The notes: generated by a model not told the origin, from the letters alone. A stretch of DNA of 64,000 nt from Pinus tabuliformis (GCA_031772625.1 CM062818.1:1276196277-1276260276), one strand, 5' to 3'; counted from the first letter of the stretch, positions 37,601 to 50,735 are shown. Translations and numbers: made by a program.

Positions 37601-40531
37601 TGCCAAGACAGAGGCTGAGATTATTGACTTAAAAGATAATTTTCTGCCTGTTGGCCTAACCCCATTAGAAGACATGTTTGACGCCAATGATGTTCCCAGA
37701 AAGCCAAAATTACAACCATTGAACGCTGCTATAGAAGAACACAACATTGGGACAACAGAGAATCCCAAAATGATCAAATTGTCCAAGAATTTACCACCTG
37801 ATCAAAAGCCCAAATATATCGATTTGTTCAAAGAATTCCAAGATGTATTTGCTTGGAGTTATGAGGATTTGAAATCCTATGACACCTCGGTGATCCAACA
37901 CACAATTCCCTTAAAACCAAACCAGAAACCTTTCAAACAAAAACTTAGAAGAATTAACCCTATGCTTCTTCCCATGATTGAGAAGGAAGTAAAGAGGATG
38001 TTTGAAGCAGGCATAATAGCACCCATCAGATTCTCTGAATGGGTATCCAACCTCGTTCCTACAAGAAAGAAGACAGGTGAGATTAGACTTTGTGTAGATC
38101 TGAGAAACTTAAACCAAGTCTCCCTAAAAGACCACTATCCTTTGCCCAAAATGGACCACATCCTACAAAGGGTAGTGGGGTCATCTAGAATCTCTTTGCT
38201 AGATGGCTTTTCAGGTTTCAACCAAATACTTGTTCACCCGGATGACCAAGACAAGACAGCCTTTACCACACCGTGGGGAACATTTAAGTATGTTAAGATG
38301 CCATTCGGACTTAAAAACGCTGGTGCAACCTTTCAACGAGCAATGGATATTGCATTTTCCAAAGAAATACATGACTTCCTAGTTGTCTATCTTGATGATC
38401 TTACCCCATTTTCCAAATCTGATCAGGAACACCTCAAGCATCTTAGGCAAATATTCATGACATGCAGGAAATATGGCATTTCCTTGAACCCCAAGAAGTC
38501 TCTCTTTGGCCTTGAAGAAGGCAAATTACTTGGCCACATCATATCAAAAGATGGGATTAGAATAGATCCTGAAAGAATCCAAGCCATACTCCAAATCCCA
38601 TATCCAAGAAACATAAAAGAGCTACAAGCATTCCTTGGGAAAATCAACTTCCTAAGAAGATTTATTCCAAATCTAGCTGAACTGATACGACTGTTAAGCA
38701 ATATGTTAAAAAAGGATGCCAAGGTAAAATGGTCTCTTGAAACCAAGCAAGCATTTGAGAGTATCAAAACGGCCTTAACCCAAACCCCTGTCCTCACCAG
38801 CCCACAATTTGACAAAGATTTTATCATCTTTTCGTTTGCATCTGATCATACTATAGCTGCTGTCCTTTTGCAAAGAGATGAACAGGGAGCTGAAAAGCCG
38901 ATTGCATTTTTCAGCCCAGCCTTAAGAGATGCCCCTTTGAAGTACCCAATCATGGAAAAACAAGCCTATGCACTTGTTAAGGCCATCAAGGACTTCAGAA
39001 TCTATATTTTATATTCACATGTGACTCCCTATGTCCCACACCCTGCTGTAAAAGACATACTGCCCCAAGAGGGATTAGAAGGCAAAAGAGGCAAGTGGAT
39101 AGCAAACATCCTTGAGTATGACATAGAAATAAAACCAACCAAGCTAATAAAGGGACAAGGTTTAGCCAAACTGATGTTCGAAACAAACTTTCAGGCCCTA
39201 GACATTAACCAACTGGACAATGAACAGGAGCTGGCGAATCCACAGATCAGTGAAATCTTTTTGCAATCCCCATGGTACGCTGATATATGCTTTGTATTGT
39301 TAAACCTGTGTGCTCTCCCAGGATTGTCCAGAACTAAGAAAAGATTTTTGAAAATGAAGGCTTTAAGGTTTTGTGTCATAGATGGTGCATTATTTTGGAG
39401 AAATCATGAAGGTATATTGCTTAATTTTTTAACCATGAATGAAACTAACAATGTCATGAAAGAATTCCATGCAGGTGACTATGGAGGACATCTATATTGG
39501 AAGTCCACCGCTGATAAAATCTTGAGGGCTGGATTCTATTGGCCCTCTCTTTTTGCAGATGTAAAAATGTTTTCCACGTCATGTCACAAGTGCCAAATCT
39601 TTGAGGGCAAGAGAAAGCTGTTACCTTTTCCCCTGAAACCCATCTCAACCGAAAAACCTTTTCAACAATGGGGTCTTGACTTCATTGGAGAAATCCATCC
39701 CTCTTCCTCAGGCCAGCACAAATGGATCCTAACAGCCACCGACTATTTCACTAAGTGGGTTGAAGCCATTCCATGCAGACAAGCAAATGACACCATTATT
39801 ATCCAATTCCTTGATTGCAATATCCTTTCTAGATTTCGCTGCCCTGAGAAAATTATCACTGACAATGCTGCTGCCTTTAAGTCCAAAAAGATGATCAATT
39901 TTTGCCACCAATTTCATATTACCTTGGGCCACTCTACAGCCTATTACCCCAAGGCAATGGCTTGGCCGAATCATCTAACAAAAGCCTCATCAACATCATA
40001 AAGAAAGTGTTGGAAGAGAACAAGAAGAACTGGCACAAAAAGCTGGTAAATGCCCTATGGGCAGACAGACTTTCAACTAAGAGGTCCATTGGGATGAGCC
40101 CTTATGAGCTAGTATATGGCATGGAGGCTAGATTTCCTTCATCCTTGGGCATCCCTACTATCAGACTGTTACAGGAAATTCAGGCTGAACCAAATGACAT
40201 TCAAAGAAGGATTAATCAGACCATTCATCTTCAGCAAACCAGAGAACAAGTTTATGACAGAGCTCAAATTCTGCAAGAAAAGCTCAAAAAGATGTTTGAC
40301 AAGAGAGTTAAGGCTGAGGATTTCTACATTGGTGACAAAGTTCTAAGGTGGGACTCAAGAAGAGAAGACAAGGGCAAACATGCCAAGTTTGATTTTTTAT
40401 GGAAAGGACCATTCGTTATTTCTGCTGTTCAGGGAAATAACACATATTTTCTCAAATCTATAGACGACAATACTGCTGAAGAAGGCCCTTTCAATGGCCG
40501 TATGCTGAAACATTACCATGATCCCTTTTAG
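34674..40531 (+). CDS. Unit 3 gag-pol polyprotein, near-intact, one frameshift in integrase
   Basis: The best-preserved copy. The chosen start ATG 34674 has A at -3 and G at +4; the frame runs without a stop to 40001. Domains in residues from that ATG: gag core about 43-195; protease with DSGA at 540-543; aRNH about 746-880 (Asp754, Glu793, Asp817, then His867 where Asp is usual); RT about 1085-1290 with YLDD at 1239-1242. Next come a degenerate RNase H at about 1375-1500, the integrase zinc motif from His1599 to Cys1637/Cys1640, and integrase Asp1669 and Asp1730. At 39947-39950 there are four C where the other units have five; this shifts frame before the third integrase residue (codon 39968-39970). 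The remaining integrase, including a WKGPF C-terminal module, lies in the next frame to TAG 40529-40531. I see no CCHC zinc knuckle in gag. Confidence 0.9.
36909..37320 (+). other. aRNH domain located between protease and reverse transcriptase (unit 3)
   Basis: The segment contains YLEFDGSVNKLGAGAGVWI, NNMAEYEALLLGLKLL, LGDSDLIIQQMKG and NIHAHSLATFA, the ordered blocks of archaeal/plant-type RNase HI. It lies about 210 residues after the protease DSG and before the RT. Equivalent segments are present at the same place in units 1, 2 and 4. All four have His where the fourth catalytic Asp (usual pattern AD-x-LA) is expected. Confidence 0.85.
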
Positions 40532-41127
40532 GGGATACAGTGCGGATTTTTGTATATATCTTTTGTACAGTGATATTTGTATATATCAGCACTTTGTTTT
40601 CATTTTTATATCAGCAAACCAATTGTCAAGGGAGCAGCAGTAAATTTTGTGAAGACACAGCCAATACAAGTGTTCTAGTTTTAAAAAGCTCTATCCCGAC
40701 ACTAATCTCAACAAAACAGCAAGAGAAGTACTGTCGAATCACAAGCAATTCATGGTAAAAGCAAACTGTTCGCAGTTTTCAGCCAGAGGGATCAAAGCAG
40801 AGCAGTATTTTAGGTTTATATCAGCACCCTTGGTCAAAGCAAAAGTAAAGCAAACACATCAGTTTTGATCCATGTTTGAGAATGTTTCAAAGATGCAATG
40901 CTCAAGCAACATTCTACATAATAGCAAGCACGGAGAAGAAAGCAGGCAGTGCTATGCACTTCACATATTTCAGTTAAGGAGAAGGTTGTTCATATTACAA
41001 AGTTTCAATTACCTAAACAGTCAACCCAAAGAAGTTTTTCAGTCCACAGCAACCATAGAAGATCAAGGCAGTCTGACCTGCTGTTCTTGACTTTTCACAA
41101 GGAAAAGCCATCCCCAAGTGGAGCCAT
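40532..41127 (+). other. Unit 3 3' untranslated internal region
   Basis: About 600 bp. The last bases before LTR4 are AAGTGGAGCCAT, a short, interrupted purine run rather than a clear polypurine tract. Confidence 0.5.
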
Positions 41128-44100
41128 TGTTAGCCTCCTGTTGCAACAGGTGTTCATCTTTCATGATTGACATTTTTACATGCCAAATATGTCATACTTC
41201 ACATGCTACAGTGTTCCATATTTCCAGAAGAGACCAAAGAAGAAGCCATGAAGTGTGCTAGTCCAAATGCCATTGTTGTATTCCAATTTTTATGAGTTGG
41301 TCCAATTTTGAAGAGTTTTCATTCAAGGGAGGTCCAAACAGTCCAATCTTGGTCTCCCTAGGTTTCAATTTCCTGTTTTAGAATATAGAGAATGATATCT
41401 GTCCAAACAGTTTAATCTTGGCAGATTTGTAGATAGGTAGAGAATCAAAGGAGCCCAATCGCTTAATCTGGGCCCTTGGCAGAAATAAGTGTAGATTTAG
41501 ATAGGAGGGAAATCAAAAGAAAAATTGTATAGCTGGGTCTGCAAGTCTAAGTGCACCCAATCCAAAATAAGAAAAAATGCTAGGAAAGTAGGTTGGGTAG
41601 GTAGTTTTTGAGGTTGCAGAATGATGATTCATGATCAATTTTGTGTTTATAAGTGTCATATCTTTCAGATCACAATCATGATGCAGTTTTTCACCTGAAG
41701 GAGCTCAAGCTGGACATAACTAACTCCCCTCCCTTCTTATTCCCCAAATCACTCACTGATTTTCCCAAAGAGGTCAAGATCTGCTTGAGCCTCTTAGTCC
41801 CATCATGTTCCACAACATTTGGCCTTGGTGAAGATCTGCCTCACTCAAGGATTTCTACTCTTCTGTTACAAAGTTTTATTTCCCCAAATAGCCTAAGGTC
41901 CCTTACCTTAGCGCTTTCTGTTCACCTCCATATTAATTACTAACTATATTATCTAACTCCCTAATCCTTTTCCCCTTCCCCTACTAAAACTATGTATAAA
42001 AATCCCAAAAAATATAATAATACCCCCCCCCATTGGCACTATAGCCATATTTCCCTAAAAGTCTGGGAAAAAACAGACCGTCTGGGGTTGTTTTTAGCCC
42101 ATCCGAGTCTTAATAGGAGTTAGTTTGACACCTGGTCATACTAACAACCTTTTCCCCCTAGTCCTAATCCTCAAAAACCCATTCTTTCACCCTTATGCCT
42201 AAGTCCCAAGTGTAAAAATATTAACCCGCTCATTTGTACATAACCGAAAACCCATTTTTCTAAAGTTTTAAACCCCCCCGCCGCGCCGTATGAATATTCG
42301 CATATTCTCGTGCCCTGTCCCTTAACCCTCCGCCGTATCGTCCTTGCCGCCAGCCATCAGATCTGGCCCGCCGGAGATCTACGGTGGGCGGGCCTTCCCA
42401 TGCTCCAAGGGCCCGAGGTTTAGTGTCCGGGAGATGGGCGGTATTGCCGCCTACTCCCGCCACACGTCACCTTCCCAGGCGTGGCGGAGCCCCCCTCCCC
42501 GAAAACACCTTTGCTCCAGGGCGGTGCGCCCAGAAACCACAAACCGCTCTCCTCTGGGTGACGTAAGCCCCACGTCATACTGCTGCGTCATCCGCCTGCG
42601 TGGCCTCCTGCCACCGTACCGCCGAGTCACCCTGCCACATCACTGCCACCGTGTCCCGTTACCGTACTGCCACGTCACCTTCGTACGTGCTGACATCATC
42701 CCGCCATGTCATCCGCCGTACCATGGCCCCACCTGTTGACGTCATGCTGACGTCATCATCAATTTTTGAGGCGAAAGGCGAAAATCGTGCTTAGGAAGCC
42801 CGGATTCAAATTCTGAGGCATTTTTTCATGCGTGATTAGCGCTAATTGCGCATGGCTACGGGAAAAGGGCCAAAAAGGAAAATCCCTAGTTGCACAGCCC
42901 CCAGCAAGCCCAAAAGGCGCCAAATGACCCGCTTTTCTTCGCAAAGCATGCAGAAAGGATCAAAAGACAGTTCTAAAGGAAACAGAGGGCTGAAACAGCG
43001 ACCATTAAATTTTGATTTGACCCACAGAAGGAGAAACCGACCCGATTCATTTGTCAAAGAGTATCAGAGGAAAGACGAAGCGACAAAGAGTATCAGTTAA
43101 ATTTTTAATGGAAGTCTTCAATTCCCAAAGCAGGTCTACATTAAATGACCTCCAGCAAAGTCAAATCAGGAGGTGTAAGCCCATCCCAGCTCTCAAATCA
43201 CAGTTAAATCATTTAAAGCCACCAAACCACAATGGAGCAGAAGACCATGCGCAGTTATTGCAGAAGCACTGCACCAAGCCACCGAGGACAACGCATTAAT
43301 TCAGTTTTGATACGGCTGCCCTCAGCACAGCCCATAAATATTTTCTTGCATTTATTGCTGATAAGGTTAGGTTAAAATTAATCATCTACTTTCAGACCTA
43401 TTTAGGTCACAGATGTAATAAACAATTTTATAGAATTTTCCCTATATATACCACCCTCTGTATTGTTTCAAGGGTTGGTCGATTGATAACTTTTCATTAG
43501 AGACTCGCATTGTATGTTTGATACTTTTCTTTAATCAAAGATTGTTGAAGATATTGGAGGAACGACTGCCTGATGTGTTGTTAATGGTATCTGGAGACTG
43601 AATGATGGAATTCTTGTGCTGCAACATGACTCAATAAGTGCTCTTACCTCTGTTTTAATCATTTCACCCTCTAAATAGCAAAAAGAAAGATTAGCTTAGA
43701 ACTTGTTTAACTGCACTCTAGGCTCGATTTTTGCTGTTTCTTTATGTTTTCATCTGAAATGAATTGGACATGAATATGAATTCCCCATGGCTTATATTTA
43801 CCCTAATTCACATGTGTTTGACAGTTATCTAGGGATTCTTTACTGCCCCTAGATAGAGATCGTTCACCCTTCTCTGTTAAGCTGATGTGAGATATTCTTG
43901 ATTGCCTCTCCTTCCTTAGCATTCTTTCCATCCTTTAAACTTGAAAAATTGTTCCATGTGCAGCTACCTTGCTCCTTATTCCTCCTGTGACAAAGAAAAC
44001 GCACCAGCAGTCTTACTCCTTGACTCCACGCCCAATGGTTTGAAATTTTCACACTACACCTACCTCTTTATCTGAAAAACATCAATCTTCCCACCAAAAC

Positions 44101-44278
44101 ACAAACAAAACCCCCTGAGCTCAATAGCTAGCCTAAAATCATCATCAACAAAGCTAAATCACAAAGAGAGAGCCCTCTCTGACTGCAGGTGGGCTAGAAC
44201 CTGCAGTCCAAAGTTGGTCTGTGGTTACCTCGGCCATATCCCTTTACTCCAACCTGAGGGACAACCTAAATGCTAACA
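41128..44278 (+). repeat. LTR4 (shared by units 3 and 4), mosaic
   Basis: 3151 bp. Its U3 has the LTR2/LTR5 class of diagnostic bases (CATTTGGCC, CCGCCGGAGATC), but its end (AAATGCTAACA, GGCCATATCCC) is that of LTR1 and LTR3. A switch of haplotype within the LTR is therefore implied. Loss of GT near 42450 distinguishes it in the GC-rich block. Confidence 0.92.
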
Positions 44279-44281
44279 TAA

Positions 44282-44299
44282 TGGTGACTCGACTGGGGA
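44282..44299 (+). other. Primer binding site, unit 4, mutated
   Basis: TGGTGACTCGACTGGGGA: two substitutions against the other three units, so priming from this unit is probably impaired. Confidence 0.7.
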
Positions 44300-44882
44300 C
44301 CTCCTCAGTTAAATTCACGAAACAGGTTGGAAGAATCCACTGAGAAATCAATTTTCTAATTGCTGTATATTCCTTAAAACTACAGATGAAGCCTGAATGT
44401 CAGCCAGGTAGCCTTTGAAACTATCTTTGCTTTGCATTGGCAGAAGTAAATAAAAGTTGCTTCAGTCAATCTTCATGCTAGTTTTAAGCTATAGATAGCT
44501 GTTTCAAAATTTGATCAGTTCCTTGCTAGTTCTAAAAACATTCCCAGAAAAATACCAAAAAACAGTTCGGAAGCTGGCTCCCAAGAAGAATCTACGATAC
44601 ACAAGGTCAAATCCAGACCCAAATCCCCCAGCTGATTTTGAAAATCCGAACCTAATCCCAAATATCCTTAGGAAGCAAGGGCAAAGAGAAGATTTTGCTG
44701 AGTTGAGTCCCGAAACAACTTACCCAAGCTGTGTTCCAACTCCTGTCAAAGTTTTATTCCGTTCAACTCCTAATTCCCCTTGTTCATCATCCGCACCTCC
44801 ATTCACTCCATGTACTACAAATACCGCTACTGCTGTTCCAGTTACTTCTGTTATCCCTGTTGTCCCACTTATCCCTGCCAAT

Positions 44883-47800
44883 ATGGCTAATAGATATGCA
44901 CCCCTGCAATTGCCTGCTAATCCTAGGGCCTTACCTCAGGAATACCAATCTAAGATTACCTATTTTGACAGTACCGGTCCTTTCACAGCCCTTTAGCATA
45001 CCAAAAAGATGCAAGACTATTTTGAAAACTTTGAGATAGACGATGATAGCGTGAGAATGAGAATTTTTGTTCAAAGTTTAACCGGTGATGTAAGAACTTG
45101 GTTCAGATCACTCGCTGCAAATTCCATAACTACTCCAGATGAGCTTCACCAATCCTTTACCAACAGATGGGAGAAAAAGGAAGACCCCTTGCACATACTA
45201 GCTGAATATGATACAATTAAAAAAGGTCCCCAGGAGACTATTTTGGACTACTGTGCAAGATTCAATAATGTCTATAATGCAATACCACAGAACTTAAGAC
45301 CCCCACCTGACCTTGCCTTGTATAAATTCCCTGATGGATTCGACCCGGACATGGCATACCAGTTAAAAGAAAGAGCTCCTCAGACCCTTGCATACATGCA
45401 AAATGTTGTTGTTAGCGTAGAGGCCAACCTAATTGCCAAAAGGAATAGAGCTAGAATGGAAAGAAGAACCACCTTTAAGGAAGAACCCTCAGCCTTTGAT
45501 CAGAAGCTTGATGCGATTATTAGTGGCTTTCAAAGGCTGGGAGAAAGAGTAGAAAGCGTTGAGAGAAGATCATCATGGAAAGGGCAACAGTCCAATACCA
45601 TAAGAAACCCAAATTTCAGAAAAACACAGAACACAAATACTGGTAGGTCTAACCAAGACCATGACATAAGACCCCCTTTTCAAGATAACTATGTTGAAGG
45701 ATCTACTTCTAGTGAACCCTTAGAAGACACTCATATGAACCTGATGGATCTAAAGGGTGAACAACAAACTTTTCTGAGCCAAGAAGACCAAGATGAGCAT
45801 AGCTTCAGTCAATTTCAGACAAAGTCTGGTGAGTCTTTTGATTTTAAACAAGGCTATGACACTGCTGTGTATGAAGTCCATAAATAGTATAAGCTGAGAA
45901 CTAGGAACATTGATATTTCTAAACCTAGCAAAACCAAGGATGGCAAACAACCCAATAAAATTAAGAGCAAGTCTGTCATAACAGAACCAGCTGATACAAC
46001 TGTCCCAAACCCGCATCAAGTGACTGTAGAAGACATCACAGAAGTGCAGCCTTCTGAAAATCAGCTTTTGCCACCTTCTTCCTCTGAGAAAAACTCTAAT
46101 AGCGTTTCAAAAAGCCCTCCTGAAAGTGAAAAACCGCAGGCGATCACTTCCCATAACGCTAATAAACAAGAGCAAATAGCAGATAATTCAAATCAAACAG
46201 AAAAAACTGCCATTATCAACACCAAAACTCCATTGGAAAAGCCATTTAATTTAGAGGCAGAATTAGCTAAGTTGAAGATATCCATCCCCCTCTCAGAACT
46301 TGCCAAGCACGATGTATATAGGCAACAAATTCAAAGATCACTTCAAATACCAGAGAATAAGCACGATGTAAATGTTTTGGATGATACCCCTGAACTGTTG
46401 TTTGGCCCAGAAGTTAATGGAAAATCAACATATGGACCTATTCCACCCTTTTATGTCATGTTGCATATACATGACAAAGTTTTGCACAACGCTATGTTTG
46501 ATTCAGGAGCGTCACACAATATGATGCCCAAAGCAGTGATGGAAAAGCTGAACCTTGATATTACCAGACCCTACAAAGATCTGTTTTCCTTTGACTCAAG
46601 CCAGGTCAAGTGTTTAGGCCTCATCAAAGACTTGTGTGTATCCCTAGTCCAATATCCCAACAAGACCATCCTCATCGATGTGGTGGTGGCTGACATCCCA
46701 CCAAAGTATGGTATGCTCCTGTCAAGATCATGGGGAGCAAAGCTCCAAGGATCCCTTCAACTAGACCTATCCTATGCTACTATTTCAGTCTTTGGGCAAC
46801 CAAAGAGACTGTACAGAGAAACCCTCATGAAATATGTGGTAAGTAGTGAGAGCAAGCCTGAAAATTTTCCCATTTACTCAATCCATTCTGATATGGATTC
46901 CTTTATTTTGTTTAATGATAATACAAATTCTCTAACTGATGATGAGCCTTCGGCTCTAGAACAACGAGCACAAATCAATGAAGAATCGGTTGCACATACC
47001 CATGAGACTGTCACAACAGTTAATACAACCAGCATGATAGAAGAAACTCCCCAAATAGAAATTTCAAATCTGCCCAATCCTAACATAGTTGAAACTCTTA
47101 GTGCTAATCACAGGCAAGAAATCACATGGTATTTAGAGTTTGATGGCTCGGTCAACAAGTTAGGAGCAGGGGCAGGTGTATGGATTCACAATACACATAA
47201 GAAGCATGCGGAAGGCCATGCCTACAGACTGAATTTTAAATGCACAAACAACATGGCAGAGTATGAGGCTCTGCTGTTAGGCCTTAAACTGCTCAGAGCT
47301 CTAGGAGCTGCAAAGGTGTCTATTTTAGGAGACTCTGACTTAATCATACAGCAGATGAAAGGTAACTTTGTAACCAATGACAACAGAACGAGGGCCTATA
47401 GGACTGCTGCCACTAAAATACTCAATACATTCACTAAATTCAAGCTTGATAAGATTTCAAGAAATCACAACATTCATGCTCACAGCCTAGCCACCTTTGC
47501 TAGTACATGCAAGCTTCCTTTTGACCCAAACCATCACTTCATAGCTGAAATAAAACATAGGCCCGCTGTCCCAAACAACGTTAAAGATTGGCAAGTGTTT
47601 GAAAATGACGCCCAGATCAACAATTTTCTCACCCTTGAGCATGAATTTTCAAATATTAACATCGACATGGACGCTATGAATGACTCCCAACAGCAAATGA
47701 CTGAAAATCAGTAGGCTGTAACAACTGCAACAACCAAACAAATTCTAAACCCGACAGTTTTTGACAAAACAAACAGAGAATAGCTGAAACAAATGCACTT

Positions 47801-50735
47801 GGAAGAAATTGCCAAGACAGAGGCTGAGATTATTGACTTAAAAGATAATTTTCTGCTTGCTGGCCTAACCCCATTAGAAGACATGTTTGACGCCAATGAT
47901 GTTCCCAGAAAGCCAAAATTACAACCATTGAACGCTGCTATAGAAGAACACAACATTGGGACAACAGAGAATCCCAAAATGATCAAATTGTCCAAGAATT
48001 TACCACCTGATCAAAAGCCCAAATATATCGATTTGTTCAAAGAATTCCAAGATGTATTTGCTTGGAGTTATGAGGATTTGAAATCCTATGATACCTCGGT
48101 GATTCAACACACAATTCCCTTAAAACCAAACCAGAAACCTTTCAAACAAAAACTTAGAAGAATTAACCCTATGCTTCTTCCCATGATTGAGAAGGAAGTA
48201 AAGAGGATGTTTGAAGCAGGCATAATAGCACCCATCAGATTCTCTAAATGGGTATCCAACCTCGTTCCTACAAGAAAGAAGACAAGTGAGATTAGACTTT
48301 GTGTAGATCTGAGAAACTTAAACCAAGTCTCCCTAAAAGACCACTATCCTTTACCCAAAATGGACCACATCCTACAAAGGGTAGTGGGGTCATCTAGAAT
48401 CTCTTTGCTAGATGGCTTTTCAGGTTTCAACCAAATACTTGTTCACCCGGATGACCAAGACAAGACAGCCTTTACCACACCGTGGGGAACATTTAAGTAT
48501 GTTAAGATGCCATTCGGACTTAAAAACGCTGGTGCAACCTTTCAACGAGCAATGGATATTGCATTTGCCAAAGAAATACATGACTTCCTAGTTGTCTATC
48601 TTGACGATCTTACCCCATTTTCCAAATCTGATCAGGAGCACCTCAAGCATCTTAGGAAAATATTCATGACATGCAGGAAATATGGCATTTCCTTGAACCC
48701 CAAGAAGTCTCTCTTTGGCCTTGAAGAAGGCAAATTACTTGGCCACATCATATCAAAAGATGGGATTAGAATAGATCCTGAAAGAATCCAAGCCATACTC
48801 CAAATCCCATATCCAAGAACATAAAAGACCTATAAGCACTCCTTGGGAAAATCAACTTCCTAAGAAGATTTATTCCAAATATAGCTGAACTGATACGACT
48901 GTTAAGCAATATGTTAAAAAAGGATGCCAAGGTAAAACGGTCTCTTGAAACCAAGCAAGCATTTGAGAGTATCAAAACGGCCTTAACCCAAACCCCTGTC
49001 CTCACCAGCCCACAATTTGACAAAGATTTTATCATCTTTTCGATCTGATCATACTATAGCTGCTGTCCTTTTGCAAAGAGATGAATAGGGAGCTGAAAAG
49101 CCGATTGCATTTTTCAGCCCATCCTTAAGAGATGCCCCTTTGAAGTACCCAATCATGGAAAAACAGGCCTATACACTTGTTAAGGCCATCAAGGACTTCA
49201 GAATCTATATTTTATATTCACATGTGACTGCCTATGTCCCACACCCTGCTGTAAAAGACATACTGCCCCAAGAGGGATTAGAAGGCAAAAGAGGCAAGTG
49301 GATAGCAAACATCATTGAGTATGACATAGAAATAAAACCAACCAAGCTAATAAAGGGACAAGGTTTAGCCAAACTGATGTTCGAAACAAACTTTCAGGCC
49401 CTAGACATTAACCAACTGGACAATGAACAGGAGTTGGCGACTCCACAGATCAGTGAAATCTTTTTGCAATCCCCATGGTACGCTGATATATGCTTTGTAT
49501 TGTTAAACCTGTGTGCTCCCCCAGGATTGTCCAGAACTAAGAAAAGATTTTTGAAAATGAAGGCTTTAAGGTTTTGTGTCATAGATGGTGCATTATTTTG
49601 GAGAAATCATGAAGGTATATTGCTTAATTGTTTAACCATGAATGAAACTAACAATGTCATGAAAGAATTCCATGCAGGTGACTATGGAGGACATCTATAT
49701 TGGAAGTCCACCGCTGATAAAATCTTGAGGGCTGGATTCTATTGGCCCTCTCTTTTTGCAAATGTAAAAAAGTTTTCCACGTCATGTCACAAGTGCCAAA
49801 TCTTTGAGGGCAAGAGAAAGCTGTTACCTTTGCCCCTGAAACCCATCTCAACCGAAAAACCTTTTCAACAATGGGGTCTTGACTTCATTGGAGAAATCCA
49901 TCCCTCTTCCTCAGGCCAACACAAATGGATCCTAACAGCCACCGACTATTTCACTAAGTGGGTTGAAGCCATTCCATGCAGACAAGCAAATGACACCATT
50001 ATTATCCAATTCCTTGATTGCAATATCCTTTCTAGATTTCGTCGCCCTGAGAAAATTATCACTGACAATGCTGCTGCCTTTAAGTCCAAAAAGATGATCA
50101 ATTTTTACCACCAATTTCATATTACCTTGGGCCACTCTATAGCCTATTACCCCCAAGGCAATGGCTTGGCCGAATCATCTAACAAAAGCCTCATCAACAT
50201 CATAAAGAAAGTGCTGGAAGAGAACAAGAAGAACTGGCACAAAAAGCTGGTAAATGCCCTATGGGCAGACAGACTTTCAACTAAGAGGTCCATTGGGATG
50301 AGCCTTTATGAGCTAGTATATGGCATGGAGGCTAGATTTCCTTCATCCTTGGGCATCCCTACTATCAGACTGTTACAGGAAATTCAGGCTGAACCAAATG
50401 ACATTCAAATAAGGATTAATCAGACCATTCATCTTCAGCAAACCAGAGAACAAGTTTATGACAGAGCTCAAATTCTGCAAGAAAAGCTCAAAAAGATGTT
50501 TGACAAGAGAGTTAAGGCTGAGGATTTCTACATTGGTGACAAAGTTCTAAGGTGGGACTCAAGAAGAGAAGACAAGGGTAAACATGCCAAGTTTGATTTT
50601 TTATGGAAAGGACCATTCGTTATTTCTGCTGTTCAGGGAAATAACACATATTTTCTCAAATCTATAGATGACAATACTGCTGAAGAAGGCCCTGTCAATG
50701 GCCGTATGCTGAAACATTACCATGATCCCTTTTAG
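44883..50735 (+). pseudogene. Unit 4 gag-pol, full length but heavily interrupted
   Basis: All domains are present. TAG codons at 44994-44996, 45885-45887, 47712-47714, 47781-47783 and 49086-49088 each stand where unit 3 has CAG, and TAA at 48833 replaces CAA. One A is lost near 48818 and 5 bp near 49041; together they delete 6 bp, so the frame is disturbed only between them, in the RT/RNase H junction. A 9-bp repeat loss near 44860 removes one Val-Ile-Pro unit in the Pro-rich leader. The C-terminal frame 49140-50735 keeps integrase with TDN and GLAES, though the first residue after GLSRF differs from the other units (RRPEK). The natural stop is 50733-50735. Confidence 0.88.
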
